This document shows, piece by piece, positions 26,841-35,583 of a DNA stretch of 64,000 nt. The stretch is from contig NZ_CP034086.1 of the NCBI RefSeq assembly GCF_003855495.1, forward strand, positions 1,773,501 to 1,837,500, read 5' to 3'. The position numbers and the translations under genes were made by a program. Origin of the DNA: Methylocystis rosea. GTDB lineage: Bacteria > Pseudomonadota > Alphaproteobacteria > Rhizobiales > Beijerinckiaceae. Position 1 is the stretch's first letter. Each line of letters starts with the position of its first letter. The notes under the pieces are model-generated. The model saw nothing but the letters and a program-made list of their open reading frames with translations. It had not been told where the DNA came from and did no database searches.

Positions 26841-28043
26841 GTGGATAAGCTTCTTTCCGTTCCCGACGCCCTTGCGCGGGTGCTCGCTGGGGCTTCACGG
26901 CTTGGCGAAGAACTGGCCCCGCTGGCGCGGGCGCGCGGCCGCACGCTTGCCGCCGACCTTGTCGCCCGCCGCAGCCAGCCGCCCGTCGCCGTCTCGGCCA
27001 TGGATGGCTTTGCGCTGCGCGCCGCTGACCTTGCTTCGGGGCCGCTGCGCATCGTCGGCGAAAGCGCCGCAGGCCGCGGCTATGGCGCGGCGCTCCAGCC
27101 GGGCGAAGCTGTGCGCATCTTTACCGGCGCGCCGGTCCCGGAGGGCGCCGACGCGATATTGCTTCAAGAAGACGCTGTCGTCGCCGACGGCGCATTGACG
27201 GCAGGCGCGCCGCCCGGCCCGCATATTCGCGGAGCTGGCCTCGACTTTCGCGAAGGCGCGGTCGCGCTCTTCGCCGGCGTGCGCCTCGGCCCAGCCGAAC
27301 TCGCGCTCGCCGCCGCCATGAACCATGCCGCGGTTCCTGTCGCGCGGCGTCCCCGCGTCGCCATCATCGCTTCAGGCGACGAACTTGTGCCGCCTGGCGC
27401 CGAGCCCGGCCCCTCGCAGATCATCTCCTGCAATAATCTCGCGGTCGCCGCCATCGCCGAAGACGCCGGCGCCGAAGTGATCGACCTCGGCATCTTCCGC
27501 GACGATCTCGCGGAACTCGAACGCGGCGTCGGCCTCGCGCGAGAGGCGCGCGCCGACGTTCTAGTGACGCTCGGCGGCGCGTCGGTCGGCGACCGCGACC
27601 TGCTGCGTCCGGCGCTGGCGCGGCAGGGCATGTCGCTCGACTTCTGGAAAATCGCGATGCGCCCAGGCAAGCCCCTGATCCATGGCGCGCTGGGCGACGC
27701 GCGGATCCTCGGCCTGCCCGGCAATCCGGTCGCCTCCTTTGTCTGCGCGCTGGTCTTTCTCGCGCCGCTCCTGCGCGCGCTGCAGGGCGATCCAGACGCC
27801 GGCGGCGATCGGACCGAACTGGCGATCGCAGGAAGCGCCCTTCCGGCCAATAAGGGGCGGCGCGACTATATGCGCGCGCGGCTCGCCCTGGACGAAAATG
27901 GCCGCCTCGTCGCAACGCCGCAGCCGCTGCAGGACTCGTCGCTGCTCACCGAGCTGGCGCAATCGCAAGCGCTGCTGATCCGCGAGCCGGGCGCGACGCC
28001 CCTGACGAAGGGCGACGCCTGCCGCATCCTTCGGCTGCCATGA
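26841..28043 (+). CDS. moeA: Molybdopterin molybdenumtransferase
   Basis: MoeA (400 residues) inserts molybdate into adenylylated molybdopterin. The signature PPVAVSAMDGFALRAADLAS is in the N-terminal domain, followed by EAVRIFTGAPVPEGADAIL. The central MoCF-binding domain has TLGGASVGDRDLL and ILGLPGNPVASFVCALVFL, and a C-terminal beta domain follows. The start is the GTG at 26841 opening DKLLSVPDALARVL, the usual N-terminus; the open frame upstream is not conserved. Confidence 0.93.
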   Translation: MDKLLSVPDALARVLAGASRLGEELAPLARARGRTLAADLVARRSQPPVAVSAMDGFALRAADLASGPLRIVGESAAGRGYGAALQPGEAVRIFTGAPVPEGADAILLQEDAVVADGALTAGAPPGPHIRGAGLDFREGAVALFAGVRLGPAELALAAAMNHAAVPVARRPRVAIIASGDELVPPGAEPGPSQIISCNNLAVAAIAEDAGAEVIDLGIFRDDLAELERGVGLAREARADVLVTLGGASVGDRDLLRPALARQGMSLDFWKIAMRPGKPLIHGALGDARILGLPGNPVASFVCALVFLAPLLRALQGDPDAGGDRTELAIAGSALPANKGRRDYMRARLALDENGRLVATPQPLQDSSLLTELAQSQALLIREPGATPLTKGDACRILRLP

Positions 28044-28130
28044 TCAGAGGCCGCGCATCCGTGACTTTGGCGCCGCAACATGGCAAAGGAAACGCGCGCG
28101 CTGATCAGCCCGCCACGAAAGCAGGCCCGC

Positions 28131-28829
28131 ATGTCGATCATCGATTCCGTCCGTAAGTCGCTCGTCCCGATCCATCCGGAAGGCTACGTCTTCATCGCCG
28201 GTTTCGCCGCCGTCTCCTTCCTGCTGGATTGGCTGTCGCCGACGCTCGGCTGGATGGGCTTCATCGCCACCGCCTGGTGCGCTTATTTCTTCCGCAATCC
28301 GCCGCGGGTGACGCCGCTGCGCGAAGGGCTCGTCATCTCGCCCGCGGACGGCGTCGTCAGCGCGGTCGGCTTCTTTCTGCCGCCGGCCGAACTCGGCCTA
28401 GGAGCCGAGCCGATGCAGCGCATCTCCGTGTTCATGAGCGTCTTTGACGTGCATGTGAACCGTGCGCCAATCACCGGCCGCATTTCGAGAATCGCTTATA
28501 AGCCGGGCCTGTTCCTCAACGCCGACCTCGACAAGGCCAGCGACGACAATGAACGCAGCGGCATGGTCATCGAAGCGCCGTCGGGCCGCTTTGGAGTGGT
28601 GCAGATCGCAGGACTCGTCGCGCGGCGCATCGTCGGATTCGTCAAGGAAGGCGAGCAGATCGGCGTCGGCGACCGTTTTGGCCTCATTCGTTTTGGGTCG
28701 CGCGTCGACGTCTACATGCCGTCATCGGCCCGGCCCATGGTGGCTATCGGGTCTCGCGCCATCGCCGGCGAGACGATCCTCGCTGACATGACCGCCGGCG
28801 CCCCTGCGCTGTCATTCAAGGCGGGTTGA
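28131..28829 (+). CDS. psd: Phosphatidylserine decarboxylase, short form
   Basis: The 232-residue proenzyme makes phosphatidylethanolamine. A membrane segment near the N-terminus is followed by the core [11 protein letters not shown] and [14 protein letters not shown]. The self-cleavage site is Gly-Ser in [12 protein letters not shown], where the Ser becomes the pyruvoyl group. I start at the ATG at 28131 ([20 protein letters not shown]), the usual start; an in-frame ATG at 28080 would add 17 residues. pssA, which makes its substrate, begins seven bases later. Confidence 0.93.
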   Translation: MSIIDSVRKSLVPIHPEGYVFIAGFAAVSFLLDWLSPTLGWMGFIATAWCAYFFRNPPRVTPLREGLVISPADGVVSAVGFFLPPAELGLGAEPMQRISVFMSVFDVHVNRAPITGRISRIAYKPGLFLNADLDKASDDNERSGMVIEAPSGRFGVVQIAGLVARRIVGFVKEGEQIGVGDRFGLIRFGSRVDVYMPSSARPMVAIGSRAIAGETILADMTAGAPALSFKAG

Positions 28830-28836
28830 ACAAGTC

Positions 28837-29679
28837 ATGGCCGATCCCTTCTTCTCCGGGCGCGATTCGCAAGAAGGAACCCTGACGCCCTCCGAACAGC
28901 GTCGGCTGCGATTTCGCAACATTCCGTTGCGCATCGTTCTTCCCAATCTCGTGACGCTGCTCGCCCTGTGTATGGGGCTGACGGCGATCCGCTATGGAAT
29001 CGAAGGACGATTTGAAACGGCCGTGACGGCGGTGATGGCCGCGGCGGTGCTCGACGGGCTGGACGGCCGCTTGGCGCGCGCCATCAAGGGCACGTCGCGC
29101 TTCGGGGCGGAACTCGACTCGCTTTCGGATTTCGTCGATTTCGGCGTCGCGCCCGGCCTGTTGCTGTATCTGTGGACGCTGCACGAGATCAAAGGCCTCG
29201 GCTGGTTCGCCGTGCTCGTCTTCGCCATCGCCGGCGCACTACGGCTCGCCCGCTTCAATGTGACGATGGACGATCCGAGCAAGCCCGCCTGGCATGCGGA
29301 ATTCTTCGTCGGCATGCCGGCGCCCGCCGGCGCCGTGACGGTGTTGCTGCCGCTCTATCTGCATTTCTCCGTCTTGGAGCTGCCGGCATCCAAGGCGATG
29401 ACGCCGTTTTACATCGTCTATGTGCTCGGCATCGCCTTCCTGATGGCGAGCCGCATTCCGCATTTCTCCGGCAAGCGCATCGGGCGCATACCGCGCGACC
29501 TCGTCATTCCGGTGCTTTTCGGGGTTGGCGTAACGGCGCTGCTGCTGGCGATCTATCCGATGGAGCTGCTCGCCGTGCTGAGCGTCGCGTTCCTCGCCGC
29601 TATTCCGCTTAGCGTGAGGCGCTATAACAAGCTCGCGAAAGCGGAGGCGGAAAAAGCGGCGGCGCTCAAAGAGGCGTGA
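28837..29679 (+). CDS. pssA: CDP-diacylglycerol-serine O-phosphatidyltransferase
   Basis: PssA (280 residues) makes phosphatidylserine in the inner membrane. The CDP-alcohol phosphotransferase motif is complete (DGLDGRLARAIKGTSRFG, then AELDSLSDFVDFG), and about eight helices follow. It is paired with psd directly upstream; together they give the phosphatidylethanolamine branch. A basic, Ala-rich tail ends the protein. Confidence 0.95.
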   Translation: MADPFFSGRDSQEGTLTPSEQRRLRFRNIPLRIVLPNLVTLLALCMGLTAIRYGIEGRFETAVTAVMAAAVLDGLDGRLARAIKGTSRFGAELDSLSDFVDFGVAPGLLLYLWTLHEIKGLGWFAVLVFAIAGALRLARFNVTMDDPSKPAWHAEFFVGMPAPAGAVTVLLPLYLHFSVLELPASKAMTPFYIVYVLGIAFLMASRIPHFSGKRIGRIPRDLVIPVLFGVGVTALLLAIYPMELLAVLSVAFLAAIPLSVRRYNKLAKAEAEKAAALKEA

Positions 29680-29703
29680 CCGTAAGCAATAAGCGCTGGC
29701 GCG

Positions 29704-29920
29704 TCAAAAGCGATCTTTGCGATCACGATAATTTCCCGCCTTTGCCCCCTTCGCGACTTCTGCCAGTTGATCGCGCTCCGGCACGGGAACGAGCAGCACG
29801 CCAGATCCTTTGGGGATGAACGCAAACTCCTGGCCGGGCTGCCATTTGTGCTTCTCGTAACCCGCTTTTGGGATCGATCTGAAATTTCGCGGAGAGAGTG
29901 GCGGAGTCGGGGGTCCTCAT
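29704..29920 (-). pseudogene. Frameshifted AbrB/SpoVT-type antitoxin gene
   Basis: The ATG at 29920 opens MRTPDSATLSAKFQI, the start of an AbrB-fold swapped-hairpin antitoxin. Near 29860-29875 the homology jumps to another frame, which reads KHKWQPGQEFAFIPKG, then SGVLLVPVPERDQL and finally NYRDRKDRF before a stop at 29704-29706. Start and stop are in different frames, and about two bases appear lost in the stretch that normally encodes SIPKxVRE. No PIN or other toxin gene follows, because pssA ends there on the other strand. I call it an orphan, inactivated antitoxin. Confidence 0.8.
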
Positions 29921-29929
29921 ACGTAACTG

Positions 29930-31093
29930 TCACTGAGCGGCGGCGAGCGGCGCCAGCGGCTGGACCTCGACTTTCTGATTGAGCGGCGGCGGCCCGACGG
30001 GGGCGGTTCCGCCGCTCGCGTCAATCACCGCTTGCGTCTCGGCCTCGCCAGGGCGCGGGGCCGTCAGCTGCGCGCCGATCTTTCGCACCACGTCGGGCGC
30101 TTCGGCGAAGGCGCCATGGCCGACGAAGTCCGTCGAGAATGACGAGATGTCATGCACGGCGACGCCCAATCGATCCAGCTCCGACTTGTCTTCAGGATTG
30201 GTGGGGTTCATCGCGCCGAGACGGGGACGGTCTCCGGCGATGCGCGACGCGAGCGACAGCGCGCGATCATTGTTGGCGACGAAGATCGACACATGCCTAG
30301 GATCGACGCGCGCAACCTGTTGGCGGAAAACATTAAGATCAATGTCGGGCGCGGCCAGCATGACCTCGCCAAGTTTGCCGTCGAGATCCGGATGGCCGGA
30401 CTGCGCGACGCCGCGTAGCGTCTCCATCGTCAGCCACGCGCCCATCGAATGGGCGAGAACATGAATCCGTCCGACGCCCGGCGTGCGCGACAGTTCGACG
30501 ACGAACTTCTCAAGCGCATCGCGTGAGACTGTCGCCGCTTCCTTGTCGGACTCATAGTTGAACAGCCCGCCTCGGGAATTCCAGGTAAAGAGCGCGGGAA
30601 CGCCAGAGAAGCGTCCGTCGGCGACAATCTGCGCCAGACGAAAGCGCGCCTCCTCGACTCCGGTGTTGAAGCCGTGCACGTAAAGCAGCACGTCGCGCGA
30701 ATTGCCGATGCGACCCGAGACGTGCGAGGCGACTTCGCCGTAGAACTCGCGCTCATCCATGTTGCGCTTCGACAGCACTGTGAAATGCCGACGCCGATCG
30801 GCGCCGCCGAAGCTTGGACGCTCGAGGCTTCCAGCGCGATGGTTGAGCGGGACGCCAATCGAAGTCAGCGAAAAATGCGCGCGGCCGTCGTCTGTCGCGC
30901 CTTCGGAACGCCGCGTCGAAGCGACGAAAATGGCGACGTCCGACGGCTCCCCCTGGGCTCCAGAGGCAAGAGAAACGGCGTTGCCGACGTGGCCGTCGAC
31001 CATGCGCATGCCGTCCGACACGCAGCCGCCAAGCGATGCCGCGATCAAGAGCGCGCATAAGCGCGTCAGCGTTTCTTTTCCATGAGTGCGCAA
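29930..31093 (-). CDS. Lipoprotein alpha/beta hydrolase (DUF900 type)
   Basis: The 387-residue protein has a lipoprotein signal (LCALLIAASLGGC, lipobox cysteine near residue 24). The body is an alpha/beta hydrolase of the DUF900 group: VLLYVHGFNTGVEEARFR gives the oxyanion region, and HVLAHSMGAWLTMETLRG holds the nucleophile Ser in the GHSMG-like elbow (here AHSMG). An Asp in VMLAAPDIDL and a late His (FVGHGAF) could complete the triad. I start at the TTG at 31093, directly before the signal peptide; a longer frame to 31225 is possible but looks noncoding. The substrate is unknown. Confidence 0.8.
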   Translation of the reverse strand: MRTHGKETLTRLCALLIAASLGGCVSDGMRMVDGHVGNAVSLASGAQGEPSDVAIFVASTRRSEGATDDGRAHFSLTSIGVPLNHRAGSLERPSFGGADRRRHFTVLSKRNMDEREFYGEVASHVSGRIGNSRDVLLYVHGFNTGVEEARFRLAQIVADGRFSGVPALFTWNSRGGLFNYESDKEAATVSRDALEKFVVELSRTPGVGRIHVLAHSMGAWLTMETLRGVAQSGHPDLDGKLGEVMLAAPDIDLNVFRQQVARVDPRHVSIFVANNDRALSLASRIAGDRPRLGAMNPTNPEDKSELDRLGVAVHDISSFSTDFVGHGAFAEAPDVVRKIGAQLTAPRPGEAETQAVIDASGGTAPVGPPPLNQKVEVQPLAPLAAAQ

Positions 31094-31366
31094 ATTGGTT
31101 GGCTCGATCCAGCGCCTGTTCGGAACTGAATCCGCAGCGGCGCGCTTCGACTGAGGCGCTTCGCCTCTCCACCGTCGTTTCTGACGAAAGAAAGCGACCA
31201 AAGCGGGGCGAGACGCCCGCCGCAACAGGGAAAAAGTCTCGACATTTCATGAAGCCCGCGCAAATCGGTCGCACTTGCGCGAATGTGGGTCGCCTGCGCA
31301 TAGTGCCAAGAAAATAACATTCAGGGAGATCCGACGTGGCGGCGCGCCCGCTATGTCGAAAAGCCA

Positions 31367-32296
31367 ATGCGGATCATAATCTTGGGGTCGGGCGCCGGCG
31401 GCGGCTTCCCGCAATGGAATTGCAACTGCGCGAATTGCCGGGCTGTCCGCGCCGGAGCGCCCGGCTTTTTGCCGCGCACACAGTCCTCATTGGCGGTGAG
31501 CGCCAATGGCGCAGACTGGCTGCTGCTCAACGCCTCGCCTGATCTGCGCGAGCAAATCGCCGCCACGCCCGAGCTTGCTCCGGGCCCTGACGACGGTTTG
31601 CGCGCGAGCCCGATCAAGGCGGTGGCGCTGACAAATGGCGACGTGGACCATGTCGCGGGTCTTCTCAACATGCGAGAAGCGCAGCCGTTCAGCCTCTACG
31701 CCGCAGGACGGGTTCTCGATGCGCTCGGCGCCAATCCGATTTTTACGATCCTGCAGACGCAGCTCGTGCCCCGCATTGAGCTTCGCATAGAAGAAGCCGT
31801 GCCTGTCACCGGAGCGGGCATCGATCTCGGTCTCGCGATCCGCGCCTTTCCCGTTCCGGGCAAGATCGCGCTCTACCTCGAAAACGCCAATGCGCCGAAT
31901 TTCGGAACAAGCGCCGGCGACACACTGGGGCTGGAGATCATCGAAGCCGGAACTGGCGACTCGTTCTTTTACATTCCGGGATGCGCCAAGGTTGACGCGG
32001 ACCTCGCCGATCGGCTCCGCGGCGCCAAGCTTGTCTTCTTCGATGGCACGCTTTTCCACGAAAACGAGATGATCGAGCAAGGCCTGCTCGGCAAGACCGG
32101 CTCGCGCATGGGCCACATCAATGTCAGCGGCGCCGACGGCTCCATCGCCGCGTTCGCGCCGCTCGACGTGAACCGCAAAATTTATGTGCACATCAACAAT
32201 TCCAATCCTCTGCTCAACGAATTCTCGGACGCATATGCGACCGCTCAAGCGGCCGGCTGGGAAATCGGCGAGGATGGCATGGAGGTCGACCTGTGA
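31367..32296 (+). CDS. pqqB: PQQ biosynthesis protein PqqB
   Basis: PqqB (309 residues) is a metallo-beta-lactamase-fold oxygenase-like protein of pyrroloquinoline quinone synthesis. It starts MRIIILGSGAGGGFPQWNCN with the Cys pair of CNCANCRAV. ALTNGDVDHVAGLLNMRE replaces the usual HxHxDH zinc site, as expected for PqqB. MGHINVSGADGSIAAF is near the C-terminus. It opens pqqB-pqqC-pqqDE with overlapping genes. I found no pqqA within several hundred bases upstream. Confidence 0.96.
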   Translation: MRIIILGSGAGGGFPQWNCNCANCRAVRAGAPGFLPRTQSSLAVSANGADWLLLNASPDLREQIAATPELAPGPDDGLRASPIKAVALTNGDVDHVAGLLNMREAQPFSLYAAGRVLDALGANPIFTILQTQLVPRIELRIEEAVPVTGAGIDLGLAIRAFPVPGKIALYLENANAPNFGTSAGDTLGLEIIEAGTGDSFFYIPGCAKVDADLADRLRGAKLVFFDGTLFHENEMIEQGLLGKTGSRMGHINVSGADGSIAAFAPLDVNRKIYVHINNSNPLLNEFSDAYATAQAAGWEIGEDGMEVDL

Positions 32297-33063
32297 ACGA
32301 GATCGTAGCCATTGATTGGCGCGGCGTCGCGCCCCTCCCCCGCGACGAATTCGAAGCTGCGATCCGGGCGGTTGGCGCCGAGCGCTATCACGACAAGCAC
32401 GAGTTTCATAAGCTGCTGCACGGCGGCAAGCTCAACAAGGATCAGGTCGCCGCGTGGGCGCTGAACCGCTACTGCTATCAGGAGGCGGTGCCGCGCAAGG
32501 ACGCCGCTTTCATGAGCCGCGTCCATGATCGCGAGCTGCGCCGCGAGTGGATACATCGCATCCATGATCATGATGGACTTGGCGAAGAAGGCGGCGGCAT
32601 CGAGCGCTGGCTTGTGCTTACCGACGCGCTCGGCTTCTCGCGCGATTACGTGACATCCCGGCGCGGCGCCCTGCCCGCGACAAAATTCGCCGTCGAAGCC
32701 TATGTGCGCTTTGTCGTCGAGCAGGCGCTCGTCGTTGCGGTCGCGTCTTCGCTGACCGAACTCTTCGCGCCGTCGATCCATCGCGAACGCATCGTCGGAA
32801 TGCTGGAAAATTACGATTTCGTCGACGACCAGGTGATGGCCTATTTCAAACGCCGGCTGACCCAGGCGCCGCGCGATTCCGAGTTTGCGCTCGGCTATGT
32901 GCTCGATAACGCCAAAACCCGCGCCGAACAGGAAGCCTGCGTCGGCGCCGTGCGGTTCAAATGCGACGTCTTGTGGGCGCAGCTTGACGCATTACATCAC
33001 GCCTACGTCACGCCCGGGCCGATCCCGCCCGGCGCATGGCGGCCAGGAGAAGCAAATGTCTGA
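32293..33063 (+). CDS. pqqC: Pyrroloquinoline-quinone synthase PqqC
   Basis: PqqC (256 residues) carries out the last ring closure and oxidation to PQQ without a cofactor. The all-helical core shows RYHDKHEFHKLLHGGKLNKD, YCYQEAVPRKDAAFMSR and SSLTELFAPSIHRERI, with the active-site His and Arg residues. The GTG start overlaps the pqqB stop by four bases, and its stop lies eight bases inside pqqDE. In Methylobacterium PqqC is fused to PqqD; here it is not. Confidence 0.96.
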   Translation: MNEIVAIDWRGVAPLPRDEFEAAIRAVGAERYHDKHEFHKLLHGGKLNKDQVAAWALNRYCYQEAVPRKDAAFMSRVHDRELRREWIHRIHDHDGLGEEGGGIERWLVLTDALGFSRDYVTSRRGALPATKFAVEAYVRFVVEQALVVAVASSLTELFAPSIHRERIVGMLENYDFVDDQVMAYFKRRLTQAPRDSEFALGYVLDNAKTRAEQEACVGAVRFKCDVLWAQLDALHHAYVTPGPIPPGAWRPGEANV

Positions 33064-34528
33064 GGCGCACGCCTCGCGGTTCGTGATTGCGCCGGATTCG
33101 CGTCCGGCCTTCACGCGCTACGCGCGGCTGCATGAAGACCGCGCGCGCTCTCGAACGGTTATTCTCGCGCCCGAGCGCGCCTATGAACTCGATCCGATTG
33201 GGCTCATCGTGCTGCGCGCGATCGACGGCGCAACGCGCCTCGCCGATCTGTGCGCGCGCCTCGCGCAGCAATATTCCGCGCCCCTCGACATCATCACGCG
33301 CGACGTTACCGCGCTGCTGCAGGGGCTCGCCGACAAGCGACTGCTGCGCGACGGGACCGACGAATTCGCAGCGCCGCCGCCGTCCGCCTTCGCCGCGTCG
33401 ATCGCGCCATTCGCGGGTGGACCTGCGGGGCTGCTCGCCGAGCTTACCCATCGCTGCCCGCTGCAATGTCCCTATTGCTCCAATCCGCTGGAGCTCGAGC
33501 GCTCGAATACGGAACTCACCGCCCATGAATGGGGCGAGACCTTCCGTCAGGCGGCGTCGATCGGCGCGCTGCAGCTGCATCTTTCCGGCGGCGAACCCAC
33601 CGTGCGACGCGATCTTGAAGAGATACTCGCACAGGCGGTCGACGCGGGGCTCTACACCAATCTCGTCACCTCCGCCGTTCTGCTGACGCGCGAGCGGTTG
33701 CAGCGTCTCGCCGAGATCGGCCTCGATCATGTGCAGGTCTCCATCCAGGATGTCGTTCCCGAGAGCGCCGACCGAATCTCTGGCTATCAGGGCGGCGTCG
33801 CCAAGAAGCGCGACGTCGCGCGATGGACGCGCGAATTCGGCATGGGGTTGACGATCAATGCGCCGATGCACCGGCAGAACATTGCGCATCTGCCGCAGAT
33901 CATCGATTTCGCCGTCGAGGTCGATGCGCAGCGCATCGAGATCGCGCATATTCAATATTACGCCTGGGCGCAGATGAACCGGGCCGCGCTCATCCCGACG
34001 CGCGAAGCTTTTATGGAAACGGTCGGCATCGTCGACGAGGCGAAGAAGCGTCTCGCCGGCGTTCTCAATTTCGATTTTGTCATCCACGATCATTACGCGA
34101 CGCGGCCGAAGGCCTGCACCGGCGGCTGGGGGCGTTCGATCATGGCGGTGACGCCGTCCGGCAAGGCTCTGCCCTGCCACGCCGCGCAGACCTTGCCGGG
34201 ACTGAGCTTCGACAATGTGCGCGAGAGACCGCTCGCCGACATCTGGCGGAACGGCGCAGCCTTCAACGCCTTCCGCGGCACGGATTGGATGAAGGAGCCC
34301 TGCCGTTCTTGCGAGCGCCGCGAAATCGATTTCGGCGGTTGCCGCTGTCAGGCGTTCGCGATAGCCGGCGACGCCGCGGCGACAGACCCCGCCTGCCACC
34401 TCTCGCCGGATCATGCGCGCTTCGCCGCTTACGCGGAAGTTGAATCGCACATCACGGCGCCGGACTTTATCTACCGCCGCTATGGCGGCGCCGCGGCGTC
34501 AACGGCGCGCGCCAAAGAGCCGGCGTGA
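33056..34528 (+). CDS. pqqDE: PqqD-PqqE fusion: peptide chaperone and radical SAM enzyme
   Basis: This single 490-residue protein covers two usual gene products. Residues 15-100 are PqqD, the PqqA-binding chaperone (VILAPERAYELDPIGLIVLR, DVTALLQGLADKRLL). After a short Ala/Pro linker, PqqE begins near residue 124 with the radical SAM cluster Cys134-x3-Cys138-x2-Cys141 (THRCPLQCPYC). It continues with LSGGEPTVRRDLEE and a C-terminal SPASM region rich in Cys (PKACTGGWG, LPCHAA, EPCRSCERREIDFGGCRCQA) that holds auxiliary clusters. The family links Glu and Tyr of PqqA. The ATG at 33056 has AGGAG at six bases. Confidence 0.95.
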   Translation: MSEAHASRFVIAPDSRPAFTRYARLHEDRARSRTVILAPERAYELDPIGLIVLRAIDGATRLADLCARLAQQYSAPLDIITRDVTALLQGLADKRLLRDGTDEFAAPPPSAFAASIAPFAGGPAGLLAELTHRCPLQCPYCSNPLELERSNTELTAHEWGETFRQAASIGALQLHLSGGEPTVRRDLEEILAQAVDAGLYTNLVTSAVLLTRERLQRLAEIGLDHVQVSIQDVVPESADRISGYQGGVAKKRDVARWTREFGMGLTINAPMHRQNIAHLPQIIDFAVEVDAQRIEIAHIQYYAWAQMNRAALIPTREAFMETVGIVDEAKKRLAGVLNFDFVIHDHYATRPKACTGGWGRSIMAVTPSGKALPCHAAQTLPGLSFDNVRERPLADIWRNGAAFNAFRGTDWMKEPCRSCERREIDFGGCRCQAFAIAGDAAATDPACHLSPDHARFAAYAEVESHITAPDFIYRRYGGAAASTARAKEPA

Positions 34529-34529
34529 C

Positions 34530-35003
34530 CTACCGCTGAGCCGCGCGAGGATCGTCGCGCGGGTCAAGATAGGTGATGTTCCACGGGCCGACGCCAGTCA
34601 CTTGTATCACCGTGTCGTCTTCGAAATTGACCCAGTGGCCCGCTTCCGCGGGCGTCGCCGCAAAACCGCCGGCGGCAAGCGTCTTCTCGGCGTTTGGATC
34701 GACCTTGGCTCCCTGACCGTAACGGACGGCCCCCGACAACACCGTCATCGTTTCCATCCCGCTGTGCTTATGCGCGCCAATCTTATATCCTTTGGGCGCG
34801 CGCATTCTCAGTATGTAAGGTCCGCCCTGCGTCGGATCGCCGAACAACATCGCGACTTCCGCGCCCCTCGGCAGTTCTGCCGGACCCGCCTTCCATTCGA
34901 GTTTTTCTTGCGAAAAGACGGAGCCTGGAGCTTCCGCCATCGCGGCGATGGGAGCTGCGAGGCTGATGGCCGCGCCCGCAAGAATTGCAGCAAGATTTCG
35001 CAT
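34530..35003 (-). CDS. Secreted cupin-domain protein
   Basis: The 157-residue protein begins with a signal peptide (MRNLAAILAGAAISLAAPIA, cleavage near AMA-EAPG). A single cupin barrel follows with YKIGAHKHSGMETMTVLSGA and FAATPAEAGHWVNFEDD, giving the His, His, Glu and His metal ligands. The start ATG at 35003 has GGAGG eight bases upstream. It is convergent with pqqDE, the stops only two bases apart. It may bind metal or a small molecule in the periplasm; the activity is unknown. Confidence 0.8.
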   Translation of the reverse strand: MRNLAAILAGAAISLAAPIAAMAEAPGSVFSQEKLEWKAGPAELPRGAEVAMLFGDPTQGGPYILRMRAPKGYKIGAHKHSGMETMTVLSGAVRYGQGAKVDPNAEKTLAAGGFAATPAEAGHWVNFEDDTVIQVTGVGPWNITYLDPRDDPRAAQR

Positions 35004-35178
35004 AGCTTTGGCCTCCAAAGCGCCCCTTGCTTGAGATAGTGCGCCGAAGACACACAGGGACGAAGAATTCAAAAATTCGATTTCGGTAACAAACGAGCAA
35101 CTTCCACAGGGCATATTGAGCCTTGTCTCGCGGAGTTAAGGATTTGTTTCGCATAAGTTGCGTAATGGAGCTTGTCGC

Positions 35179-35583
35179 ATGAAGTCGCGGGATACGCTTG
35201 TCCGTCTCAAACGGTTCCAGGCCGAGGAAAAACGCCGGCGCGTCGTCCAATTGAATGCAATGATCGGTGAATTCACGCGCATGGCCAATGAACTCGACCG
35301 TGAAATCGGTCAGGAAGAGCGGCGCGCCAACATCGACGATCCCAATCATTTCGCCTATCCGACTTATGCGCGGGCGGCGCGCACACGACGCGACAACATC
35401 CTTGCGTCGATCGCGGAACTGCGCGGCCAACTCGAAGAAGCCGAAGCGCAGTTCAAAGAAGCCAGCGAAGACTTCGCCAAGGCGCAAAGCCAGGAAGCGC
35501 GGGATCGCGGCGCCGAGCGCATGGTCGATGTCGTCGCCGAGCGGCGCCACGCCGAAATGCCGGAAGTTTTGCGCAGGGTTTAA
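35179..35583 (+). CDS. fliJ: FliJ-like coiled-coil protein
   Basis: The 134-residue protein is almost entirely helical and charged: MKSRDTLVRLKRFQAEEKRR, FTRMANELDREIGQEERRAN, then AELRGQLEEAEAQFKEASED. It matches the short FliJ-type proteins annotated in Rhizobiales as flagellar export chaperones. No other flagellar gene is nearby, which is common for this family in the group. GGAG lies nine bases before the ATG at 35179. Its stop overlaps the stop of the convergent gene by four bases. Confidence 0.68.
   Translation: MKSRDTLVRLKRFQAEEKRRRVVQLNAMIGEFTRMANELDREIGQEERRANIDDPNHFAYPTYARAARTRRDNILASIAELRGQLEEAEAQFKEASEDFAKAQSQEARDRGAERMVDVVAERRHAEMPEVLRRV

Noticed and set aside
33008..34450. 480-codon minus-strand frame opposite pqqDE
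   Set aside because: Antisense to a gene with full radical SAM and PqqD motifs; translation is of biased composition.
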